A program made the translations under genes and the position numbers. From an uncultured Lachnospiraceae bacterium (GTDB lineage Bacteria; Bacillota; Clostridia; Lachnospirales; Lachnospiraceae), in NCBI GenBank assembly GCA_947174615.1, contig CAMWJQ010000235.1, forward strand, positions 1 through 6,543: 6,543 bases of DNA, written 5' to 3'. The notes below the pieces were generated by a model that saw nothing but the letters and a program-made list of their open reading frames with translations, did not search any database and was not told the DNA's origin. Within the stretch, counting starts at the first letter, position 1. The number at the start of each line of letters is the position of its first letter. Positions 1 to 4,516 of this stretch are shown piece after piece.

Positions 1-873
1 GCCTGTTATGATGAGAAGGGCGAAGTGGACGAGGGGCGCGTAGAGCAATTGACAGACTATATGGTAAAGAAGGGCGTGAAGGGTGTCTATGTAGGCGGCT
101 CGTCGGGTGAGTGCATTTATCAGAGTGTGGAGGACAGAAAACGCACACTGGAGCGTGTTGTGCATACGGCTGGGGGGAAACTGACCATCATTGCACATGT
201 GGCTTGTAATAATACAGAGGACAGCAGAGAGCTTGCGGCGCACGCGCAGGGTCTTGGCGTGGATGCCATTGCTGCGATTCCGCCAATCTATTTCCACCTT
301 CCTGAGTATGCGATTGCGCAGTATTGGAATGATATTTCAGATGCAGCGCCCGACACGGACTTTATAATCTATAATATTCCACAGCTGGCAGGCGTGGCGC
401 TGACGATGCCGCTGTTTCGTGAGATGAAGAAAAACCCCAGAGTGGCAGCAGTGAAGAATAGTTCTATGCCGACGCAGGATATTCAGATGTTTAAGTCCGA
501 GGGCGGTGAGGGTTTTGCTGTGCTCAACGGTCCTGATGAGCAGCTTGTTGCAGGTCTTGCAATTGGTGCAGACGGTGGAATCGGCGGTACCTATGGTGTG
601 ATGCCGGAGCTTTATCTGAAAATTATGGCGCTTGTAACTGCCGGAAAGCTTGAGGAGGCGCGGCAGGTACAGTATGCTGCAAATGAGATTATTTACGGAA
701 TGTGCGCCTGCCACGGAAATCTGTATGGTGTGATCAAGGAAATCTTAAAGATTCGTGAGGGACTTGAGCTTGGAGGAGTGCGCAAGCCGCTGCCGCTGCT
801 GATTCCAGATGATATGGCGCAGGTGAAGAAATGCGCAGAAATGATTGATAAGGCAATCGAAAAATATGTATAA
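1..873 (+). CDS. nanA: N-acetylneuraminate lyase (NanA), 5'-truncated by window edge
   Basis: Aldolase of the DHDPS/NAL (TIM-barrel, class I) family; NanA cleaves N-acetylneuraminate to N-acetylmannosamine and pyruvate in the cytoplasm, the first step of sialic acid breakdown. The frame is open from base 1 (ACYDEKGE precedes the GTG at 25), so the GTG is internal and the start lies outside; 290 residues are visible of the roughly 300 usual for the family. Seen, numbering visible residues: the substrate-carboxylate loop GGSSGE (32-37), YNIPQLAG with the expected catalytic Tyr124, the Schiff-base lysine in AAVKNSS (Lys152), and GADGGIGGTYGVMPE (189-203), which is typical of NanA rather than DapA. 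nanE follows 43 bases later in the same direction, which strongly supports sialic acid over lysine biosynthesis. The alternative, a DapA-like aldolase of other specificity, is unlikely. Confidence 0.93.
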   Translation, partial: ACYDEKGEVDEGRVEQLTDYMVKKGVKGVYVGGSSGECIYQSVEDRKRTLERVVHTAGGKLTIIAHVACNNTEDSRELAAHAQGLGVDAIAAIPPIYFHLPEYAIAQYWNDISDAAPDTDFIIYNIPQLAGVALTMPLFREMKKNPRVAAVKNSSMPTQDIQMFKSEGGEGFAVLNGPDEQLVAGLAIGADGGIGGTYGVMPELYLKIMALVTAGKLEEARQVQYAANEIIYGMCACHGNLYGVIKEILKIREGLELGGVRKPLPLLIPDDMAQVKKCAEMIDKAIEKYV

Positions 874-890
874 AAATGTATAGAAAAGAA

Positions 891-910
891 GTATCGTTGA
901 TACACGGAGG
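891..910 (+). promoter_or_regulatory. nanE ribosome binding site with small upstream hairpin
   Basis: The nanA-nanE gap holds a 5-bp inverted repeat, GTATC (891-895) and GATAC (899-903) with loop GTT, directly followed by the Shine-Dalgarno GGAGG (906-910), six bases before the nanE ATG. There is no U-tract, so it is not a terminator. It may shape or protect the intergenic mRNA; that is inference. The ribosome site fixes the nanE start at 917. Confidence 0.5.
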
Positions 911-916
911 TTTCGT

Positions 917-1615
917 ATGACAAAACAGGAATTATTTGAACAGATAAAAGGCAAAGTGATTGTATCCTGTCAGGCAGTTCCGGGGGAACCCTTGTATGTG
1001 GAAGAGAAATCAATTATGTATCTGATGGCGCGGGCAGCGAAACAGGCGGGAACACCAATGATTCGCACCAGCAGTATCCGCGATGTGGTGGCAATCAAGG
1101 AGGAGACAGGGCTTCCGGTAATAGGTCTGATTAAAATACAGTATGATGGTTTTGAGAGCTACATCACGCCTACGATGAAAGAAGTAGATGCGCTGGTGGA
1201 GGCTGGAGCGGATATCATTGCACTTGACTGCACAGACCAAAAACGCGGAGATGGCAAGAGTATTCATGAGTTTATCTCGGAGGTGCGTACAACATATCCA
1301 AAGGCAGTGCTGATGGCAGACATTTCAACCTATGAGGAAGGTGTGAATGCATGGAAGCTTGGCATGGATCTCGTCGGAACCACCATGAGCGGATATACAG
1401 CACATTCTCCAAAACTTGACGGACCGGATTATGAGCTGGTAAAGAAATTATCAGAGACAGTAGATATTCCAGTGATTGGAGAGGGCAGAATACACAGCCC
1501 TGAGCAGGCAGTCGAGATGCTGAATGCGGGCGCCTATGCGGTTGTGGTAGGCGGCGCCATCACAAGACCTCTTGAGATCGCACAGCGTTTTATGAGAGCA
1601 GTAGAAAGCAGGTAG
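917..1615 (+). CDS. nanE: N-acetylmannosamine-6-phosphate 2-epimerase (NanE)
   Basis: Converts ManNAc-6-phosphate to GlcNAc-6-phosphate, linking sialic acid breakdown to amino-sugar metabolism. It is 232 residues long, full length for this TIM-barrel family. Visible family features: VSCQA near the N-terminus (16-20), IR at 49-50, IGLIK with Lys73 matching the catalytic lysine, YITPTMKEVD (82-91), IALD (101-104), MADIST (133-138), TTMSGYT (155-161), GEGRI with Glu189 matching the second catalytic residue, and the phosphate-binding end AVVVGGAITRP (208-218). The catalytic assignments come from known NanE enzymes. The arginine that often follows the lysine (KRDY/KRNY) is Ile74 here (KIQY). Start chosen by the well-spaced GGAGG. 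It lies between nanA and an esterase gene on one strand, apparently one operon; no NanK kinase is in the window. Confidence 0.95.
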   Translation: MTKQELFEQIKGKVIVSCQAVPGEPLYVEEKSIMYLMARAAKQAGTPMIRTSSIRDVVAIKEETGLPVIGLIKIQYDGFESYITPTMKEVDALVEAGADIIALDCTDQKRGDGKSIHEFISEVRTTYPKAVLMADISTYEEGVNAWKLGMDLVGTTMSGYTAHSPKLDGPDYELVKKLSETVDIPVIGEGRIHSPEQAVEMLNAGAYAVVVGGAITRPLEIAQRFMRAVESR

Positions 1616-1618
1616 AAG

Positions 1619-2269
1619 ATGAAAAAGCACATTGTATGTTTTGGAGATTCTAATACACATGGATATTGCGCCAGTACAGGCGGACGGTTTGATGAGACAC
1701 AGCGCTGGTGCTGTCTGCTTCAGGAGAAACTTGGCAGTGAATATCTTGTGATTGAGGAGGGGCTGAGCGGACGCACGACCTGTTTTACAGATCCGATTCA
1801 CGAGGGGCTGAACGGTCTTGATTTTATCTATCCGTGTCTGATGAGTCATGAGCCTGTTGATCTGCTGATTATCATGCTGGGGACAAATGATACCAAGGAG
1901 CGTTTCGGCGCATCCGCAGAGTGTATTGCATTGGGGCTGAAACGTCTGGTCGCGAAGGCAGTCGCGACGACAGACTGCTGGTGTGGTGGAACGCCGAATA
2001 TTCTGATTGTTTCCCCTCAGAACATTGACGAGCGGTATCTTGAGTCGGATGTCGGCGGTACGATGGGACGCGGCTGTGCGGAGAAATCGGCAGGGCTGGC
2101 AAAGGAGTTTGAAAAGATTGCAGAACTGATGGGATGTCATTTCATGGACGCGGATGCAGCAGTCACAGCGCCAGTCAATGATATCGACTACATGCATCTG
2201 ACGATGGAGGGGCACAGACAGTTAGCGGACGCGCTGGCAAAGAAAGTATTTGAGATTTTGCAGACATAG
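1619..2269 (+). CDS. SGNH/GDSL-family esterase, arylesterase (MsAcT)-like; possible sialate O-acetylesterase
   Basis: A 216-residue hydrolase of the SGNH fold. Block I is CFGDSNTHGY with nucleophile Ser11; block II is IEEGLSGRTT (46-54) with an oxyanion glycine; block III is IIMLGTNDTKERF (84-96) with Asn90; block V is DYMHLT with Asp190 and His193 completing the triad. The combination EEGLSGRTT plus IIMLGTNDTK, the length, and the Ser11/Asp190/His193 spacing closely resemble the Mycobacterium smegmatis arylesterase/acyltransferase group. No signal peptide is seen, so it is probably cytoplasmic. The ATG is 3 bases after the nanE stop with only a weak Shine-Dalgarno, suggesting translational coupling. 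Position in the nan operon suggests removal of O-acetyl groups from imported sialic acid or ManNAc; this is inference, and a general carboxylesterase is equally compatible with the motifs. Confidence 0.88.
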   Translation: MKKHIVCFGDSNTHGYCASTGGRFDETQRWCCLLQEKLGSEYLVIEEGLSGRTTCFTDPIHEGLNGLDFIYPCLMSHEPVDLLIIMLGTNDTKERFGASAECIALGLKRLVAKAVATTDCWCGGTPNILIVSPQNIDERYLESDVGGTMGRGCAEKSAGLAKEFEKIAELMGCHFMDADAAVTAPVNDIDYMHLTMEGHRQLADALAKKVFEILQT

Positions 2270-2303
2270 CAGCCGCGAAGCGGCATATTTCCTTATGCGG
2301 CTG
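2270..2303 (+). other. GC-rich overlapping inverted repeats after the esterase stop
   Basis: Just after the esterase stop codon several alternative stems can form: GCCGC (2272-2276) with GCGGC (2280-2284) around GAA; CAGCCGC (2270-2276) with GCGGCTG (2297-2303); and GCATA (2283-2287) with TATGC (2294-2298). No T-run follows, so this is not itself an intrinsic terminator. It could act as a 3'-end stabilising structure ahead of the real terminator. Confidence 0.35.
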
Positions 2304-2345
2304 TGTGCAGAACTTTCTCCAGTAGAAATGCATCATTTAGTGTAT

Positions 2346-2389
2346 AAAAAACAGCCAGAGAGGAAGTTAAATCTCTCTGGCTGTTTTTT
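2346..2389. terminator. Bidirectional intrinsic terminator between convergent genes
   Basis: A perfect 11-bp inverted repeat, CAGCCAGAGAG (2352-2362) and CTCTCTGGCTG (2373-2383), is flanked by A6 (2346-2351) and T6 (2384-2389) with a 10-base loop. It therefore gives a stem plus U-tract on both strands, ending the nan operon on + and the metalloprotease-like gene on -. The stop codon of the minus gene (TAA, 2390-2388) lies partly in the T6 tract, so that gene runs to the very edge of the stem. Confidence 0.93.
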
Positions 2390-2942
2390 ATGCGGCATAG
2401 TCAATATTAGCGCCCTTGAATTTCGCAGCGTCAAGCTGTTTTTGATTCTTGGTATATGGATTGTCCTCGTTGGAGTACTTGATCATTGTGTTGGTGACAC
2501 CGCCGGATACATAGGTGCGTCCGCATTCAGGGCAGACAGAAGTATGTATCGAGACGGAGGCATTGACGACCTTGCCGTTTTTCTGTGCAGCCTTTTTGTA
2601 GGCATTGGATACATGCTCGCCCTCGTGTGCGCGAACCCTGGCGCCTGCGGATTCTGGAGATACATGGGATGCCGTCTTAAATGAAACGTTGCCTTCATCA
2701 GAACCATCCTGATATTTGCGGTTGGCACAGGTCTCGCATTCCTCGGGTGAGGAGCGTTTGCCGGCTTTTTTGATTTTGTCAGGGTCCGTGCTGTGTTCTT
2801 CAGTTTTGCCAAGTGAGTCTACAGCAGCCAGATTTGTGTCGCTGCCAGTCGTTCTGGCAGACGGATTGATGGTATTTGCATTGATGGTATTTGCATAGAG
2901 AGCATAATTGGGATACATTCCCGAAAGATTGCCGATATTCAT
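2388..2942 (-). CDS. Putative HExxH zinc metalloprotease-like protein with two CxxC pairs (SprA-related type)
   Basis: A 184-residue protein. Start taken at the ATG at 2942, eight bases after a clear AAGGAGG (complement of 2951-2957); an in-frame ATG 14 codons upstream (2984) has no such site. The N-terminal ~65 residues look disordered, with Ser/Thr/Asn-rich sequence and a duplicated ANTIN. The conserved part has CETC (Cys69, Cys72), then AHEGEH (His106, Glu107, His110), an HExxH zinc-protease signature, then CPEC (Cys137, Cys140) and YVSGG. The HExxH in the context of R-HE-EH resembles SprA-related/'putative metalloprotease' proteins; I recognise this arrangement as a family common in Lachnospiraceae that is usually left hypothetical. 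No signal peptide or membrane helix is seen. Substrate and role are unknown, and peptidase activity is inferred from the motif only. It has its own promoter and ends in the shared terminator. Confidence 0.85.
   Translation of the reverse strand: MNIGNLSGMYPNYALYANTINANTINPSARTTGSDTNLAAVDSLGKTEEHSTDPDKIKKAGKRSSPEECETCANRKYQDGSDEGNVSFKTASHVSPESAGARVRAHEGEHVSNAYKKAAQKNGKVVNASVSIHTSVCPECGRTYVSGGVTNTMIKYSNEDNPYTKNQKQLDAAKFKGANIDYAA
2865..2894 (-). repeat. 15-bp perfect tandem duplication inside the metalloprotease-like gene
   Basis: The unit ATTGATGGTATTTGC occurs twice in direct succession (2865-2879 and 2880-2894), encoding ANTIN-ANTIN on the minus strand. It is in frame (five codons) and lies in the unconserved N-terminal region, so it probably arose by replication slippage and is tolerated. 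Confidence 0.9.
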
Positions 2943-2993
2943 ATGACAGACCTCCTTTTCCTTATCATATTGATTCAAATGCACTCTGATTTA

Positions 2994-3022
2994 AGTATAG
3001 CACAAAAGGATTCATATGGGAA
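2994..3022 (-). promoter_or_regulatory. Sigma-A-type promoter for the metalloprotease-like gene
   Basis: On the minus strand TATACT (2999-2994) is preceded by TGC, giving an extended -10 (TGnTATACT). A weaker -35, TTCCCA (3022-3017), sits 17 bases upstream. It is about 50 bases before the AAGGAGG/ATG and lies in the 89-base gap after the DUF1622 gene, so the two minus genes need not share a transcript. Confidence 0.6.
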
Positions 3023-3031
3023 GAATGGGAT

Positions 3032-3385
3032 TTAGGATTTTTTCTGCGCATCCAGCGCCAACGCTTTCTCCTCGTGCTTGATTTCCCAGTGTATCAGGAA
3101 GGTGAGAATGCCGCGCAGCAAAATGATAACGCCAAGGATGCCAAGTTCACCCCACTCGCGGACAATGACAGTACGCAGGACTTCGCTGCCCATCTTGAAC
3201 TCAAGGGACAGTGCGATGCCCTGTGCCAGTTCCAGCCGAATCTTGCTGTCATGCTTCATCCAGTACCAAAAGCACTTGACTGCGGTAAAGACAAGAATGG
3301 CTACGCCGAACAACTCTAGGATGATCGTGCAGATTTCGACAATGTTTGTCAGGATTGATTCCAATATTGTGATGATCGAATGCAT
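3032..3385 (-). CDS. DUF1622 family membrane protein
   Basis: A 117-residue integral membrane protein. A long hydrophobic stretch covers about residues 15-37 (ICTIILELFGVAILVFTAV), then a charged linker WMKHDSKIRLELAQGIALSL (42-61), the signature-like segment EVLRTVIVREW (68-78), and a second hydrophobic stretch, LGILGVIILLRGILTFLIHW (81-100), ending in a charged tail EIKHEEKALALDAQKKS. The LELAQGIALSLEFKMGSEVLRTV region followed by W-ELG-LG-I-LLR is what I recognise as DUF1622. Function is unknown across the family. The start is set by GGAGG (complement of 3392-3396) six bases ahead of the ATG. A good promoter lies about 90 bases upstream; the gene seems to be a single transcription unit. 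Confidence 0.85.
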   Translation of the reverse strand: MHSIITILESILTNIVEICTIILELFGVAILVFTAVKCFWYWMKHDSKIRLELAQGIALSLEFKMGSEVLRTVIVREWGELGILGVIILLRGILTFLIHWEIKHEEKALALDAQKKS

Positions 3386-3472
3386 GGAGAACCTCCAACT
3401 CGTTTGCTGTATGTGTATTTTTTACTTTTATGAGTTACATTATTCAATGATTGTGTTTGACAGGACTTGCTT

Positions 3473-3501
3473 ATTATATCTTATTTTGCCGAGAAGTGCA
3501 A
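3473..3501 (-). promoter_or_regulatory. Sigma-A-type promoter for the DUF1622 gene
   Basis: On the minus strand there is a perfect -10, TATAAT (3478-3473), with TTGCAC (3501-3496) 17 bases upstream as -35 (TTG matches). It would give a leader of about 80 bases before the ATG at 3385. It lies at the decayed end of the GyrI-like fragment, so this promoter region adjoins gene debris. Confidence 0.65.
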
Positions 3502-3520
3502 TTGTAATCTGTAATAATAA

Positions 3521-3646
3521 TGCCCAATCAAAATCTTTCGTTGTAATAAAATCAGGCAGATGAATAACCGAAATCCAATTAAAAGCTGACTTGCTGGAAT
3601 CATCTACGCCTTCAATATTGTCCTGCCATCAAAACCCTTCCTTAAA
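3521..3646 (-). pseudogene. Fragment of a GyrI-like (COG4832, AraC effector-binding type) gene with in-frame TGA
   Basis: Reading the minus strand from about 3646, the frame gives KEGF, then a stop TGA (3631-3629), then WQDNIEGVDDSSKSAF, NWISVIHLPDFITTKD and FDWA. Intact GyrI-like small-molecule-binding proteins of clostridia typically read EGFWWQD-IEGVD...FNWISVIRLPDFVT-DFDWA at this place, so the TGA sits exactly where a Trp (TGG) belongs. Homology stops after FDWA (about 3521); the frame then wanders to a TAA near 3442 with no family features. Both the N-terminal half and the C-terminal third are missing. The fragment begins right at the stop codon of the DUF3795-MmcQ gene. Comparison is from memory of the family, not from a search. 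It is probably non-functional. Confidence 0.75.
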
Positions 3647-3647
3647 A

Positions 3648-4286
3648 TCAAATACCATTTATTTCATTCCCACTTTCCAAAATCTCTTTTTGTTTCTTTT
3701 TACTGAATCCTCCAAGCACTAAATGATACGATTTATCCAACAAATCTTTTAATAAATCATCTTCAACTGCACCATTGGGTTTGATTGAATTCCAGTGTTG
3801 TTTATTCATGTAATATCCCGGTACAATATCTTCATACTGCTGTCGCAAAAAGCTTCCCTCTGATGGTTCTAATTTCAAAGTTATGTAATACGGTCTATTG
3901 TCTTCTCCAAGACACACTGCTGCAAACATTTTTCCACCTACCGCATAACGAATCCAGTTCCACTGTGGCGGTAGTTTTGTCACTCCTGCTTTTTTCATAA
4001 GGAAATCATCCATCCAAACATATCTCATCTGTGTTAGTGCAGACCAGATTTTGCACTGATCAAGTCGAACTCCACAATCACCTTCTTTTTCGTCATAGGC
4101 AAACTCCTCTAATTGTGTACATGGAAACTCATTGCATTCTCCACAATGCTCCAACTTTTTCCCTTCACAACAGCTTTTTACCGGGCAAATTCCCCAGAAG
4201 GGATGATCAATATTGGCACAGCCATTACATTTTTCAGTCTTTTGCCAGTCACATTTGCTGCACAAGATACCACATCTTGATTCCAT
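3648..4286 (-). CDS. DUF3795 / MmcQ-YjbR domain fusion protein
   Basis: A 212-residue protein with two parts. Residues 1-90 are a cysteine-rich DUF3795-type domain: 13 Cys between positions 5 and 78, including CGILCSKC (5-12), CNGC (20-23), CPVKSCC (34-40), CGEC (48-51) and CGVRLDQC (71-78), suggesting bound zinc or an iron-sulfur cluster. Residues about 110-205 are an MmcQ/YjbR-like (CyaY-fold) domain, shown by the order AVGGKMFAAVCL, YITLKLEP, YEDIVPGYYMNKQHWNSI and LLDKSYHLVLGG. MmcQ/YjbR proteins are often called DNA-binding, but evidence for this is thin. No signal peptide or membrane segment. Start at 4286 is set by AGGAGG (complement of 4295-4300), eight bases ahead; a nearer out-of-frame ATG at 4290 is too close. 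It is transcribed alone, divergently from the ATPase gene. Cellular role unknown. Confidence 0.85.
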   Translation of the reverse strand: MESRCGILCSKCDWQKTEKCNGCANIDHPFWGICPVKSCCEGKKLEHCGECNEFPCTQLEEFAYDEKEGDCGVRLDQCKIWSALTQMRYVWMDDFLMKKAGVTKLPPQWNWIRYAVGGKMFAAVCLGEDNRPYYITLKLEPSEGSFLRQQYEDIVPGYYMNKQHWNSIKPNGAVEDDLLKDLLDKSYHLVLGGFSKKKQKEILESGNEINGI

Positions 4287-4329
4287 TCATATTTCCTCCT
4301 TAGCGCTCCGCTGTATTATCATACAAAAT

Positions 4330-4338
4330 ATTATAACA
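4330..4338 (-). promoter_or_regulatory. Extended -10 promoter for the DUF3795-MmcQ gene
   Basis: The minus strand reads TGTTATAAT (4338-4330), a perfect TATAAT with the TGn extension. No good -35 is seen 17-18 bases upstream, which extended -10 promoters can do without. It lies about 30 bases before the AGGAGG ribosome site at 4300-4295. Confidence 0.6.
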
Positions 4339-4400
4339 CAAAATATACGGGAATTGGTAGACTGATTGAAATGCTTTCAAAAAACAATGAAAAGAGGACA

Positions 4401-4417
4401 GATAATAGATGATTATC
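4401..4417. repeat. Short palindrome GATAAT-N5-ATTATC in the divergent intergenic region
   Basis: GATAAT (4401-4406) and ATTATC (4412-4417) form a 6-bp inverted repeat with a 5-base centre. The arms equal the half-sites of Fur/PerR-type boxes (GATAAT...ATTATC), but those have a 1-base centre, so the spacing is wrong for a standard box. It lies between the two divergent promoters and could be an operator or chance in A+T-rich DNA. Confidence 0.3.
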
Positions 4418-4446
4418 ATACATTTCTTTTTCTTTGCATCCGTTTG

Positions 4447-4475
4447 TTGTTTCCAAAAGGAAAGTAGTGTATATT
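4447..4475 (+). promoter_or_regulatory. Candidate promoter for the ATPase/nuclease gene, overlapped by a palindrome
   Basis: TTGTTT (4447-4452) and TATATT (4470-4475) are 17 bases apart, about 40 bases upstream of the ATG at 4517. The inverted repeat TTTCC-AAAA-GGAAA (4450-4463) overlaps the -35 and spacer, where a repressor would block RNA polymerase. The promoter is a reasonable sigma-A match; the operator idea is inference. Confidence 0.45.
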
Positions 4476-4516
4476 AAGAATAGGGAACGGACATAAAACG
4501 GAGGAAATAGACATAC

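Noticed and set aside
25..27. GTG as the nanA start codon
   Set aside because: The frame is open upstream to base 1, encodes residues (ACYDEKGE) typical of the NanA N-terminus, and there is no ribosome site ahead of the GTG. The gene is truncated by the window edge.
2250..2684. Plus-strand open frame of 144 codons overlapping the esterase end and terminator
   Set aside because: It runs antisense to the metalloprotease-like gene and through the terminator hairpin, has no ribosome site, and shows no family motif.
2865..2894. CRISPR-like or satellite repeat
   Set aside because: There are only two 15-bp units with no spacer, inside a coding frame; it is an ordinary slippage duplication.
3457..3480. 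TTGACA on the plus strand at 3457-3462 as a promoter
   Set aside because: There is no matching -10 at 16-18 bases and no plus-strand gene downstream; the strong signal in this stretch is the minus-strand TATAAT.
3078..3563. Plus-strand open frame of 161 codons antisense to the DUF1622 gene
   Set aside because: The composition is that of a shadow frame, and the minus frame has a clear family match, ribosome site and promoter.
3629..3631. TGA as a recoded Trp or selenocysteine codon in the GyrI-like fragment
   Set aside because: Other genes here use TGG for Trp and TGA as genuine stops, no SECIS-like hairpin is evident just downstream, and the fragment lacks both ends, so simple decay explains it.
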